Shown here piece by piece: positions 33,395 to 42,613 of a stretch of 64,000 nt of DNA. The position numbers and the translations under genes were made by a program. This stretch comes from Streptomyces sp. SID13031 (GTDB taxonomy: Bacteria > Actinomycetota > Actinomycetes > Propionibacteriales > Kribbellaceae). The stretch spans positions 186,001 to 250,000 of the forward strand of contig NZ_JAAGLV010000010.1 in assembly GCF_010548305.1 (NCBI RefSeq), read 5' to 3'. How positions within the stretch are numbered: position 1 is the stretch's first letter; every line of letters begins with the position of its first letter. A model generated the notes under the pieces. That model ran no database searches. It was not told the origin of the DNA and was given only the letters and a program-made list of their open reading frames with translations.

Positions 33395-35634
33395 CGCAGC
33401 GTCCATCCTCGAACATCGTTGGCCAGGTCGACCAGGGCGATCCGTTCCTGCTTGCTTCGGGCGTGCCCGGCGAGTTCACGGTAGGCGGCTTCGAGGCCGT
33501 CCCGCAGGTCCGGCTCGACCGCCTCCCGGCCGGCGATCTTCAGCCCGGGCTGCGGACCCTTGCCGAGGACCTCGTCCAGGGCGGTCCGGAAGATGGTCGC
33601 GGTCAGGTTCGCCCGATCGACCGGGTCGATTGTCACGCTCTCGATGTTGCTCATCGCCTCGGCCAGCGCGGGCAGTCCACGCCCCGATCCTGCCAGTAGA
33701 CCGGCTCGCAGGCGGCGAGCCCGCACGTACGACCCGCTGGTCTGCGGTACCAGGTCGAGCGCGCCGACCGCGCCGTCGAGGTCCCCACGGGCGGACCGGA
33801 GCGCCGCCAGCCCGAAGGCGGAGGGGGCGATGTAGTTCGCGTCAGTGCGAGCACAGGTCAGGTACAGGCCCTCTGCTACGTCGTACTCGCCGCTGATCTC
33901 GCAGGAGACGGCCAGTGCGAGCTTAGGCCCCAGCTCACCCGGCACCTGGCCGTAGACGGCGTTGAAGGCCGACTGGGCGGTAGCAGCGTCGTTGCGGGCC
34001 AGTGCGACGAGTCCGGACATCCAGACCGCCCGCCACTCCCAGGGGTCGCCGGCAAGCAGGTCAGCGACCGCAGTGTCGACCATGTCGTACCGGGCTGGCC
34101 CGATCTCCAGTGCGGTCTGGGCGATCTCCAGCAGGATCTGCGCAGACGACTCCGGCGCGTCCACGAGGAGCTCGAGCCGCTTCTGCGGGTCGGGCACGCT
34201 CACGGTCTTCAGCCAGCCGGCCATCTTGTCGCTGTCGTCCTTCACCAGCGACGGCAGCCGCCGCCACGGCTCGGCCTCGTCGCCCAGGCCGGCCGCGAGG
34301 TCGCCCGGGCTGCCGAACAGCAGCGACGACGTGGAGTGCTGGGCAGCCTTGACGCCCTGCTTGTCGGCGACCACCTCCCGCAGTACGCCGAGGAGCTGGA
34401 CGCGGAACTCGTCCGCAGACACGAAACGGTCAGCCGGGTCGGGCGCGCACGCCTTGACCAGCAGCCGGTAGACCGAGTCGTACTGCTGGAACAGCGGCAC
34501 CTCGGCGACCGGCGGCAGCGTGCTGACGTACTTCGACTGGTAGCCGCGGAACTCGAAGGCGAGCACGCACAGCGTCCGGCCGAGCGTGTAGATGTCCGAG
34601 GCGACCGAGGTGCCGACCTCGGCCACCTCCGGAGCCTGGAAACCGACGGTGCCGTAGATCGCCGAGTCCATGTCGTCGATCCGCCGGACACCGCCGAGGT
34701 CGATCAGCTTGACCGCGTCGCCGACCTGGATGATGTTGTCCGGCTTGAAGTCGCAGTAGACCAGGCCGAGGTCGTGCAGGTAGGAGAACGCGGGCATGAT
34801 CTCGAGCAGGTAGGCGATCGCCTGGTCGATCGGCAGCGCGTCGTACTGGTTGTGGTTGGCCGCCATCCGCTGCTTGAGCAGCGTCTTCAGCGAGGTGCCG
34901 CCGACGTACTCCATCACGATGTAGCCGGCGCCGTCGTGGGTGACGAAGTTGTAGATCTCGACGATCAGCGGGTGCTCGACCCGGGCCAGGAACTGCTGCT
35001 CGGCGATCGCGGCCGCCACGGCGTCGGGGTCCTCGGAGTTCAGCAGGCCCTTCAGCACCACCCAGCGGTTGGACACGTTCTTGTCCTGGGCCATGTAGAT
35101 CCAGCCGAAACCACCGTGCGCCAGGCAGCCCCTGACCAGGTACTGGCCGCCGACCAGGTCGCCGTCCTTCAGCTTCGGCGAGAACGAGAACGGGCTGCGG
35201 CACTTCGGGCAGAAGCCCTCGGTACGGCCCGGCTGGTCGCCTCGTGAACGGCCGACCGCGTGGCCGCAGTTCGGGCAGTTGCGGCGGTCCTCGGGGACCA
35301 TCGGGTTGGCCAGGATCGCCTTGCCGGCATCGATCGCAGGGATCGGCGGCACATGAGTCAGCCCGGCGCCGAGTCTTGCCCCGCGCAGCCGCGTGGACGA
35401 AGTACCGAGTCTGCGGGTCAGCTTGGAGCCGGCCGCGGTGGCCCGGGCCGAGCCCAGTGGCGTCGAGGCCAGCCGGTTGGAGGCACGCGAGACGGTCGAC
35501 GCGCTACTGATCGGGTCTGGCATCGACGAGGCAGCTGGTGCCGAGGTCGCACCACCAGGTGAGCCGCAGACGTCGCAGTAGCCGTCCAGGATCGTGCCGG
35601 TGCAGCCCGGCTGTGTGCAGGCGATGGTCGTCAT
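33391..35634 (-). CDS. pknG: Serine/threonine protein kinase PknG
   Basis: 747 residues with PknG architecture. An extra N-terminal zinc ribbon (CTQPGCTG...YCDVCG, residues 6-23), a rubredoxin-like CPNCG...CPKCR pair (about 120-144), a kinase domain with GGFGWIYMA glycine loop, WVVLKGLL (catalytic Lys about 195), YCDFKPDNI catalytic loop without HRD Arg as in PknG, and LIDLGGVRR in place of DFG, then a C-terminal TPR region. Soluble kinase controlling glutamate/TCA metabolism in relatives. ATGA overlaps on both sides place it mid-operon below GlnX/GlnH, its known sensing partners in mycobacteria. Confidence 0.95.
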   Translation of the reverse strand: MTTIACTQPGCTGTILDGYCDVCGSPGGATSAPAASSMPDPISSASTVSRASNRLASTPLGSARATAAGSKLTRRLGTSSTRLRGARLGAGLTHVPPIPAIDAGKAILANPMVPEDRRNCPNCGHAVGRSRGDQPGRTEGFCPKCRSPFSFSPKLKDGDLVGGQYLVRGCLAHGGFGWIYMAQDKNVSNRWVVLKGLLNSEDPDAVAAAIAEQQFLARVEHPLIVEIYNFVTHDGAGYIVMEYVGGTSLKTLLKQRMAANHNQYDALPIDQAIAYLLEIMPAFSYLHDLGLVYCDFKPDNIIQVGDAVKLIDLGGVRRIDDMDSAIYGTVGFQAPEVAEVGTSVASDIYTLGRTLCVLAFEFRGYQSKYVSTLPPVAEVPLFQQYDSVYRLLVKACAPDPADRFVSADEFRVQLLGVLREVVADKQGVKAAQHSTSSLLFGSPGDLAAGLGDEAEPWRRLPSLVKDDSDKMAGWLKTVSVPDPQKRLELLVDAPESSAQILLEIAQTALEIGPARYDMVDTAVADLLAGDPWEWRAVWMSGLVALARNDAATAQSAFNAVYGQVPGELGPKLALAVSCEISGEYDVAEGLYLTCARTDANYIAPSAFGLAALRSARGDLDGAVGALDLVPQTSGSYVRARRLRAGLLAGSGRGLPALAEAMSNIESVTIDPVDRANLTATIFRTALDEVLGKGPQPGLKIAGREAVEPDLRDGLEAAYRELAGHARSKQERIALVDLANDVRGWTLR

Positions 35635-36755
35635 GTCGTCACTCCCAGATACGTCTGGTACGCCGCCACGAGCGCGCCGAGCCGAACCAGGTCCACTGGT
35701 TCCGCGTCGAGCACCGCGCGGCCGCGTCGATACAGCTCGGCCAGGTCTTCGGTGGTTCCACTGCTCCGGGAGACGCTGCCGGCTTTCACCTGATACGCGT
35801 CCAGCCGCCCGGCCAACTCGTCCCTACGCTCCAGCGCGGAGCCGTACGCCGTCTGCGCCTGTCCCAGCGCCCGCCGTACTGCGTCCAGCCGGGTCAAGTA
35901 CTTCTCCAACTCGGCCGGTGTGTTCGGCACCGGCCCCAACGCAGTCACATCCGGTACTGCGAGCCGCGGCGCGGGCGAGACCCCGGCGACGCAACGATCC
36001 GCCAACGCGCGGACCGCCTGCCCCTGCGCTTCGAGCTCGTTCCGCACCGCGCGAGCCCGGGCGACGTCGGCCGCCCGTTCACGCCGGGTCGCGGCGCCGA
36101 CGATGAGATCGCGTTCGTTGTGCGCGGCATCGATCTCCAGCGGACCGATCAGCCCGCCGATGTCGGCGCCGCGCTTGGCCCGCTCGGTCAGGTCGGTGAC
36201 GCGCCGGTCGAGATCGTGGTGCTCGGCGATCGCCGCGTTGCGGTTCGCTGCGGGCTCGATCGCGACCAGATCCTTGATCCGCTCCACCTGCGCGCGCAAC
36301 TGCCGCATCCGGGCCGCCCGATCGGCGTCGCCGGGCTCGAGCGAGAGCTTGGCCCGCAGCGTCGAGGCCAGCGCGTCCGACAAAGTGCATGCCTCAGGCA
36401 ACGAAACGGCGAGCGAGCCGGCCGCGCCGCCGGTGTCCAGACCACCCCAGATCAAGGTGGAGATCCGCTCGGTCTCGGTCGCGCCCACCCGGCCTGAGTC
36501 CCAGGTGACCAGGATCAGCTCATACCGGTCAGAGACCGCCTTCCAGACCGCCATCGCCAGCACGACGTCGCCGCTCAGGGCGTCGGCGTCGGCTGCTTGC
36601 AGGGCGGCCTGGTCGAGCTCGTCCAGCTCCGCCCGGCGCCGGTCGCGCCAGCTCCCCAGGGCATCGAGGAACGCCAGCAGATCCTTTGCGGGGATGCTGC
36701 TGCCGATCCTGCCCGGTGGCTGCGGCGCGGTGGCCGTCGGCGCGCCTACGGTCAT
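35631..36755 (-). CDS. Coiled-coil protein between GlnH and PknG genes
   Basis: 374 residues, Arg/Glu/Ala-rich, with long heptad-like stretches (about 35-75, 165-270 and 290-345) and no signal, membrane segment or known domain. I do not recognise it. Its ATG shares a base with the glnH stop (TGATG) and its stop overlaps the pknG start, so it is stoichiometrically coupled to both. A scaffold or adaptor joining receptor and kinase is inference. Not present in the mycobacterial glnH-glnX-pknG operon as I know it. Confidence 0.82.
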   Translation of the reverse strand: MTVGAPTATAPQPPGRIGSSIPAKDLLAFLDALGSWRDRRRAELDELDQAALQAADADALSGDVVLAMAVWKAVSDRYELILVTWDSGRVGATETERISTLIWGGLDTGGAAGSLAVSLPEACTLSDALASTLRAKLSLEPGDADRAARMRQLRAQVERIKDLVAIEPAANRNAAIAEHHDLDRRVTDLTERAKRGADIGGLIGPLEIDAAHNERDLIVGAATRRERAADVARARAVRNELEAQGQAVRALADRCVAGVSPAPRLAVPDVTALGPVPNTPAELEKYLTRLDAVRRALGQAQTAYGSALERRDELAGRLDAYQVKAGSVSRSSGTTEDLAELYRRGRAVLDAEPVDLVRLGALVAAYQTYLGVTT

Positions 36756-37735
36756 CAGGGGGCGACTCGGCCGTAGATGGGCTGCGGCGGGACAGCCTTG
36801 CCGAGGGCCGCCTCGAGCCACGTGTGGTACGACGTCTGCCAGCTGCCGTCGGCCTTCATCTTCTCCAGCACGCCGTTGACGAACTTCACGAAGTCGGTAT
36901 CGCCGGAGTTCATGCCGAGGCCGTACGGCTCGTCGCTGAAGGCCGGCGCGTCTGTGACCTTCGCATAGGGGTCCTGCGCGGCGTCGCCGGCCAGCACGGT
37001 GTCGTCACCGGTGATGCCGACGACCTTGCTCTGCTGGAAGAGCACCAGGCAGCCGGTGTCGGTGTCGGCGTTGACCGGGATCACCTTGGGGTTTGCCTTG
37101 ATCATGTTGTCGTAGCTGGTCGAACCGGTCGGCGCGCAGATCTTCTGGCCGCTCAGCTCGGCCAGCGTCTTGGCCTTCATGTCCCGCTGGACGAGCAGCT
37201 TCTGGCCGGAGTGGTAGTACTCGGCCGAGAACGCGATCTTCGTCCACCGGTCGCAGTTGATCGTCATGTTGCGCGCGACGATGTCGACGGCGCCGGGGCC
37301 GCGCTTGGCCTGCAGCACCGGCAGCCGCTGCGGGCTGGAGATCACCCGCAGCTCGACGTGGCCTTCGGCGGTACCGAAGATCGCCGCCGCGACGGCGTTG
37401 ATCATGTCGATGTCGAAACCCTCGATCTTGCCCGAGATCGGATTGCGCGAGCCGAGGTTCAGGCTGTCCGCGGACACTCCGGCGACGAGCCGGCCATACG
37501 CCTGGATCCGGGCCATCGTGCTGCCGGTGGGCATCTGGAGCGGAGCCGGCAGCGGGCCGTCCGGCTTGTACGACTGCAGCGCGTTGGTGCAGGTCGCCGT
37601 GGCCGGAGCAGCCGGCTTGGCCGGGGCCGGCGTCGGCTTGACCGGCACCGGCGTCGCGTCGTACGAGCTGGAACCGCAGGCGGTCGCGGCGAAGAGGAGA
37701 GCCAGCGAACCGGCGATCAGGCGGGTCTTGTTCAT
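36755..37735 (-). CDS. glnH: GlnH-like amino-acid-binding lipoprotein
   Basis: 326 residues. Lipobox ATAC after MNKTRLIAGSLALLF, then a Pro/Ala linker and a periplasmic-binding-protein fold: LVAGVSADSLNLGSRNP, GFDIDMINAVAAAIFG, ARNMTINCDRWTKIAFS and GLGMNSGDTDFVKFVNGVLE. Extracytoplasmic, tethered to the membrane. Mycobacterial GlnH binds Asp/Asn/Glu and signals through GlnX to PknG. No ABC permease or ATPase genes lie here, supporting sensing over transport. Overlaps glnX by ATGA. Confidence 0.92.
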   Translation of the reverse strand: MNKTRLIAGSLALLFAATACGSSSYDATPVPVKPTPAPAKPAAPATATCTNALQSYKPDGPLPAPLQMPTGSTMARIQAYGRLVAGVSADSLNLGSRNPISGKIEGFDIDMINAVAAAIFGTAEGHVELRVISSPQRLPVLQAKRGPGAVDIVARNMTINCDRWTKIAFSAEYYHSGQKLLVQRDMKAKTLAELSGQKICAPTGSTSYDNMIKANPKVIPVNADTDTGCLVLFQQSKVVGITGDDTVLAGDAAQDPYAKVTDAPAFSDEPYGLGMNSGDTDFVKFVNGVLEKMKADGSWQTSYHTWLEAALGKAVPPQPIYGRVAP

Positions 37736-39060
37736 CGGTACTCCTCCAGTCGCTGGGAGAATCCCCAGGCGGCGAGCAGGGCGGCGGCGATCCCGATCGG
37801 CAGGCCCAGCCAGCCGATCGGCGGCAGCCCGTTGCGAGCGTCGGTCAGCTCGGCGCGAGCCTGCGCGCTGAAGTCGGCCAGCTTGGTCGCCGACTGGTCG
37901 TCGAAGGCCTTGAAGGCTTCGTTGGACGTCCCGTCGCCGGTGCCGACGGCCGTGTTGACGGCGTCCTGCCACTTGCCGTCGGTGTCGTCGAGTTTGCGGA
38001 TCCCGACGTGGACCGTGCGGTAGTCGCCCCACAACGAATCCAGGCCGGGTGCGGTGTTCGCGACCTGCTCGAGTTGGCCGGCGGTGTCATCGGCCGACTT
38101 CTTCCAGGCTGCTTCGAACGCGGTACCGGAGCCGCGGGCGATCAGGGTCAGGCTCTCGTTCGACTTCGCGTCGTACGCCGCGATCCGGGCCTGGGAGAGC
38201 GCCAGCGTGTCGGCGTACGCGTTGTTCCTGGTGTCCTTGGCCGAGCTGGACGCACCCGCGAGCGAGGCGCCGCCGACGACCATGGTGAGCAGCACGAGTA
38301 CTGCGGCTGCCGCGACCGGCACGTTCAGGTAACGGTGGGTGCGCTTGGCCAGCCACCACAGGGAGTAGCCCAGTACGACGAGGGCGAGCAGGCCGCCGAC
38401 GATCAGCCAGATGTTGCCCATGCCGACGCCGTCGAACTCGGTGTCTACGCGGGCCCGGTTGGCCTTGACCAGCTCGTTCAGCACCGGCAGCGAGTCTTGC
38501 TGCAGGGTGGCGCTGGCGTCCTTCAGGTACTGCGAGCCGAGCGGCAGGCCTTGCCGGTTGTTCGCCCGGGCCTGCTCGATCAGGCCTTGGTAGCTGAGCA
38601 GCGTGACGTTGAGCTCGCCGAGGGCCCTCTGGTCGGCGGGCTGCGCGGTGGCGGCCTCGGCGATCAGCTTGGCGGCGGTCGTCATCGAGTCGGTGAAGTG
38701 CTGGCGTTGGGCGGGCGGCTCGAGGCCACCGACCAGGAAGGCGTTGGTGGCGTCGGCGTTCGCGCTGACCAGGTTGGTGTGGATCGCCTGGATCCGTACC
38801 AGCTGGGCGGTGTTCTCCTCGGCCCGCTTCAATGCGCCTTCGGACTGGCTGAAGCCCTGCGCCGCGGCGATCCCGAACAGCACGCTGAACACGGCGGCGA
38901 GGATGAGCAGCGTGCGCATCCGGCCGGGCGTGCCCTCGAGCAGGGTGGCGACCCGGCCCTTGGGTTGCGGCTGGACGGCCGGCGTCGGCAGGCCCGGCGC
39001 CGCGGCCTGCGGCACCACCGGCGACCTGGTCGCGGGGGGCGCACTGGCTGTCTGTGTCAC
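37732..39060 (-). CDS. glnX: GlnX-like membrane sensor protein
   Basis: 442 residues. Four membrane segments: TLLILAAVFSVLFGIAAA (about 50-67), IWLIVGGLLALVVLGYSLWW (about 216-235), a third near 247-268 and WLGLPIGIAAALLAAWGF near 415-432. Two helical extracytoplasmic sensor-like domains lie between 1-2 and 3-4, like a duplicated four-helix-bundle sensor. A Pro/Ala-rich cytosolic N-terminus precedes. Matches the GlnX role of carrying the GlnH signal across the membrane to PknG. ATGA overlaps on both sides. Confidence 0.88.
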   Translation of the reverse strand: MTQTASAPPATRSPVVPQAAAPGLPTPAVQPQPKGRVATLLEGTPGRMRTLLILAAVFSVLFGIAAAQGFSQSEGALKRAEENTAQLVRIQAIHTNLVSANADATNAFLVGGLEPPAQRQHFTDSMTTAAKLIAEAATAQPADQRALGELNVTLLSYQGLIEQARANNRQGLPLGSQYLKDASATLQQDSLPVLNELVKANRARVDTEFDGVGMGNIWLIVGGLLALVVLGYSLWWLAKRTHRYLNVPVAAAAVLVLLTMVVGGASLAGASSSAKDTRNNAYADTLALSQARIAAYDAKSNESLTLIARGSGTAFEAAWKKSADDTAGQLEQVANTAPGLDSLWGDYRTVHVGIRKLDDTDGKWQDAVNTAVGTGDGTSNEAFKAFDDQSATKLADFSAQARAELTDARNGLPPIGWLGLPIGIAAALLAAWGFSQRLEEYR

Positions 39061-40550
39061 GCCGTCTCTCCTTGCTCGTGCTCAGGCTCTTCCGGTACTA
39101 CGGCCTCAGGCTGCTCGGGTACTGCGGGATCGGGCTGTACTGCGGGGTCGGGTTGCTCGGGGAGCGGGGCTGTCAGCTCTTCGTCGGTCAGGTCCTCGGC
39201 GAGGATCTGACGCAGCTGCTCGGTCGTCGGTGCCGTCACATCGCGCAGCCGCCAGGCGTGCCGGCCGATCGCGGCCTCCAGCATGTTGCGCGCGAACCGC
39301 CCGTTGCCGAACGACCGGTCCCGCCGGGTCGACGCGAGGATCACCTTGAACTCGTCCAGCGCGTTCGGCGTCAGCTCGTAGTCGGCGCCCTCGGTCAGCC
39401 CGGAGAGGATGTCGGTCAGCTCGTCGTCGGTGTAGTCCTCGAAGGCGATCGTGGTCCGGAACCGGCTGGCCAGCCCGGGGTTCGCGGCGATGAAGTCCTC
39501 CATCGGCTCCGGATAGCCGGCCACGATGACGACCAGGTCGTCGCGCCGGTCCTCCATCTCCTTGACCAGCGTGTCAACAGCTTCCCGCCCGTACTGATCG
39601 GCGCCCAGCTCACCCGCCGTCAGGCTGTACGCCTCGTCGATGAACAACACCCCACCGACCGCGGAAGCGACCACCTCGGCCGTCTTCGTCGCCGTCTGGC
39701 CGAGATACCCGGCAACCAGCTCGGAACGGTCCACCTCGATCAACTGCCCCTTGGACAGCAGCCCCAACGCCTTGTAAATCCCACTGACCAACCGAGCGAC
39801 GGTCGTCTTGCCGGTCCCCGGGTTGCCGGTGAACACCAGATGCCGAGTGATCGTAGGACTCTTCAGCCCCGCCTCGACCCGCAACTTCTCCACCCGCAAC
39901 ACGGCAACCTGCCGATGTACTTCCCGCTTGACCTTCGCCAACCCAGTCAGCTCATCCAACTCAGCCAGCAACTCTTCAACAGTCCGCTCGGGCTCAGCAG
40001 GCTCCGCCTCCGCTGCGCTGGCCACAGCGGCTGCGCCGCCCCCTACGCCTGCGGCGCCAATGCTTGTCCCTGCGCCCGCCGAACTTCCGGCTGCGCCGGT
40101 GGAGCCTGCGCTGAGCAGGCCCAGTGCCCCGCTCGCCTCCAGGCGCCTTGCGCCTGCTGCTTGCAGCTGCGCAGCAGCTGCGACGGAGGCGTTGCCGATG
40201 ACACGCATGGTCGGCTCACCGAGTGAGCAGGCTGCTGAGGCGACCTCGGCCAGCGCTTCGGCGTACGGGACCTTCTCAGGGGAGCCTTGGGCGACCAGGT
40301 CGGTCAGTACGGCGGTCGGCGCGCCTCGCCATCTCCTGCCGCGTACTGCGGCGTCGAAGAAGTCCTGTGTTCCAGCGCCCGGTGTGACAGCCGCCCAGTC
40401 CGCAGGAGCGCCTGGTGCTGACTCAGCGAGGGCGGCGGCCAGTGAGAGTGCCTCTGCGCGGGCAACATCCTCCGCGACACCCGCACGTGCGGCGACGGTC
40501 AGCAGGGTCGTCAGTGCGCCCTGTAGCGAAGTACCCCCCACGCCGCTCAT
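39057..40550 (-). CDS. CbxX/CfqX-type AAA ATPase
   Basis: 497 residues. An Ala-rich helical N-terminal region and a low-complexity Ala/Gly/Ser linker (about 140-185) lead to an AAA+ module: FTGNPGTGKTT Walker A (about 240-250), GVLFIDEAYSL Walker B, GYPEPMEDFIAANPGL sensor/pore region and GNGRFARNMLEAAI, as in CbxX, rubisco activase-like and EccA proteins. A Glu/Pro/Gln-rich tail with PDPAV and PEQP repeats ends it. A remodelling ATPase for an operon partner is inference. ATGA overlaps both neighbours; ATG 40550 is preferred to the longer frame to 40820. Confidence 0.9.
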   Translation of the reverse strand: MSGVGGTSLQGALTTLLTVAARAGVAEDVARAEALSLAAALAESAPGAPADWAAVTPGAGTQDFFDAAVRGRRWRGAPTAVLTDLVAQGSPEKVPYAEALAEVASAACSLGEPTMRVIGNASVAAAAQLQAAGARRLEASGALGLLSAGSTGAAGSSAGAGTSIGAAGVGGGAAAVASAAEAEPAEPERTVEELLAELDELTGLAKVKREVHRQVAVLRVEKLRVEAGLKSPTITRHLVFTGNPGTGKTTVARLVSGIYKALGLLSKGQLIEVDRSELVAGYLGQTATKTAEVVASAVGGVLFIDEAYSLTAGELGADQYGREAVDTLVKEMEDRRDDLVVIVAGYPEPMEDFIAANPGLASRFRTTIAFEDYTDDELTDILSGLTEGADYELTPNALDEFKVILASTRRDRSFGNGRFARNMLEAAIGRHAWRLRDVTAPTTEQLRQILAEDLTDEELTAPLPEQPDPAVQPDPAVPEQPEAVVPEEPEHEQGETA

Positions 40551-41128
40551 GACCCTCCTCGTCCTGGTGGTGGTTGTAGTGGGCCGGCGCCGGTGTCGGG
40601 TGGTGGTGTCGACTCGGTTGGGCCGAGGGCGAGACTGCCACCGGTCGAGCCGGTACCGAACTTCTCCTGCAGGAACCGGCCATGGGCGATCAGCGCCGCG
40701 GCGTCGGCGCGGTTCACCGCGTCGAACACCTTGTCCATCGTGGAGCCCAAGAGGTCCAACTGGTCGATCAGGATCATCAGCGAGGTCTTGCCGCGATCCA
40801 CCGGCCGGCTGTCGGCCCACTGCCGGGGCAGCCGCAGGTAGCCGCCGATCGCCTCCGGCAGGTAGTCCGTCGCGGTCGCCATCACCGAGTACGCCTGGAT
40901 GCTGCCGCCGAGGTTGCCCAGCCGCGGGATGGTCTCCCGCACGATCCGGACCACCCGGTTGACCCGCGACGCCACCACGGCCGGTACGGCGCCGTCCGCG
41001 ACCAGCTGCTCGACCCGGACGAGCGCCTGCAACAGGTCGTCGGTGCTGGGCGCGCGGGGGATCGGGGCAGGCTCAGGCTCCGCCTTGCTACGACCCGTGA
41101 GCCGCGCTAAGAAGTCACCCAATGCCAT
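40547..41128 (-). CDS. XpaC-like small helical protein
   Basis: 193 residues, helical, with DYLPEAIGGYLRLPRQWADSR and SLMILIDQLDLLGSTMDKVF resembling proteins annotated XpaC that pair with TelA in other bacteria. No catalytic motif. The C-terminal 30 residues are Pro/Gly-rich. It lies 83 bp after telA and overlaps the AAA gene by ATGA. The TelA/XpaC pair is known genetically from tellurite and envelope-stress loci; its mechanism is unsettled. Confidence 0.78.
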   Translation of the reverse strand: MALGDFLARLTGRSKAEPEPAPIPRAPSTDDLLQALVRVEQLVADGAVPAVVASRVNRVVRIVRETIPRLGNLGGSIQAYSVMATATDYLPEAIGGYLRLPRQWADSRPVDRGKTSLMILIDQLDLLGSTMDKVFDAVNRADAAALIAHGRFLQEKFGTGSTGGSLALGPTESTPPPDTGAGPLQPPPGRGGS

Positions 41129-41211
41129 GCAGTCGTTCTCCCGCTTCCGATTCCCCAGCGCCGAAGCGTTCGTACTCCGGCCGGATGTCCTTGCCCAGAC
41201 CCAGGAACAGC

Positions 41212-42477
41212 TCAGCGGCCGAGGTCCAGCGTTCCCGAGACCACGCGCTGGTCCTGCTTGGCGACCCGGTCCAGGTAGCTGCGGGACTTGGTCACCTCGC
41301 CCTCCAGCGTGCCGATGGTGGCGGCCATGTTGTCCAGCGCCTCCGTCTTGAAGGTGTCGATCGCGTCCATCGTGGCGTAGATGTTCGCGAACGCGGCCTG
41401 CAGCTGCGGCAGCCCGATGGTCGCCGACGCGGCCTGCTGCTGGATCGCGACCGAGTTGTCCCGCAGCATCTGCGAGGTGCGCTCGATCATCCCGCTGGTG
41501 GTCGTGTTCAGCGCGGTGATCTGGTCGAGCACGAGCTTCTGGTTGCCGAGCGCCTGCGCGACGATGACGGCGGTCCGGAGCGCGGAGACCGTCGTGGTGG
41601 AGGCGCGGTCGACCCCCTTGATCAGCTCGATGTTGTTCTTGATCACGATGTCGATGGCCAGGTAGTTCTGGATCGACACGGCCAGCTGGACGAGCAGGTC
41701 CTGGTGCTTCTGCCGGACGTAGAACAAGACGTCCTCGCGCAGCGCGCGGGCCTTGTCCGGGTCGGTCGCGTCCAGCTCGCTGATCGTCGCCGACAGCCGC
41801 GCGTCGAGCCGCTCGGCGACGTACACGTACTGGTTCAGCCGGCCCATCGCGTCCCAGAGCTGCTGCTTCTCCAGGTTCAGCGCGGCGTTGTCCTTGCCGA
41901 GCTCGTCCTGGCCGTTGCGCAGCGAGTGCAGGATGCCTTCGAGGTGGCTCTGCGCGCTCTGGTACTTGCGGAAGTAGTCCTCGATCTTGTCCCCGAACGG
42001 GATCATCCCGAGCAGCTTCTTCGGCCCGGTGGCTTCCTTCGGGTCCAGGTTCTCGACCGTACGCCGAAGCTCGAGCAGCGTCTTGCCGACCGTCGACCCC
42101 TCGGCCAGGCCGCCGCTGGTCAGCGCCTTGACCGGCGACTGCAGCAGCCGGTTGGAGCTCTCGGCGGCGTGCCGGATGTCGACGTCACCCATGCTGCGGA
42201 CGTCGCCGGCCTTCTGGGCGAACTCCGGCGACCGCGGCGCGGCCGTCATCAGCGAGGTCAGGAACGAGTCGACCTTGGAGTCCAGCGCGGGCAGCGCCGC
42301 CGGGTCGACGGCCGGGGCCATGCTCGGTGCGGCCGTCGCGGCCACGGGCTGGGTCGGCGCCGGGGCGGTCAAGATCAACCCGGGCGCGGTGGCGGTCGGC
42401 GGCTGCAGCGGCGACGGCGCAGCCTGGGCTGCCCCTGGTGCTGGCGCGGCGCCCTGTGTGTTGTCAGCTTCGGTCAT
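41212..42477 (-). CDS. telA: Toxic anion resistance protein, TelA family
   Basis: 421 residues. A Pro/Ala-rich N-terminus (first 60) precedes the TelA domain: KLLGMIPFGDKIEDYFRKYQ, LRNGQDELGKDNAALNLEKQ, the VRQKHQDLLVQLAVSIQNYL helix and TTTVSALRTAVIVAQAL. Associated with tellurite or envelope stress in other bacteria; the biochemical role is unknown. ATG 42477 follows GGAGGGG. First gene of the ten-gene operon; the promoter must lie in 42478-42740. Confidence 0.92.
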   Translation of the reverse strand: MTEADNTQGAAPAPGAAQAAPSPLQPPTATAPGLILTAPAPTQPVAATAAPSMAPAVDPAALPALDSKVDSFLTSLMTAAPRSPEFAQKAGDVRSMGDVDIRHAAESSNRLLQSPVKALTSGGLAEGSTVGKTLLELRRTVENLDPKEATGPKKLLGMIPFGDKIEDYFRKYQSAQSHLEGILHSLRNGQDELGKDNAALNLEKQQLWDAMGRLNQYVYVAERLDARLSATISELDATDPDKARALREDVLFYVRQKHQDLLVQLAVSIQNYLAIDIVIKNNIELIKGVDRASTTTVSALRTAVIVAQALGNQKLVLDQITALNTTTSGMIERTSQMLRDNSVAIQQQAASATIGLPQLQAAFANIYATMDAIDTFKTEALDNMAATIGTLEGEVTKSRSYLDRVAKQDQRVVSGTLDLGR

Positions 42478-42613
42478 CGTCGTTCCCCTCCGGTGGCCTA
42501 CCGCGAGCATCCGCGCCCGCGTCCCCTGTCACACACTCCGTGACGCGCACACAATCTAACCGGTTCCCAGTGCAATCGGGTGACCTGTTGCCCACTCGTT
42601 GCGGGGGCCCCTT

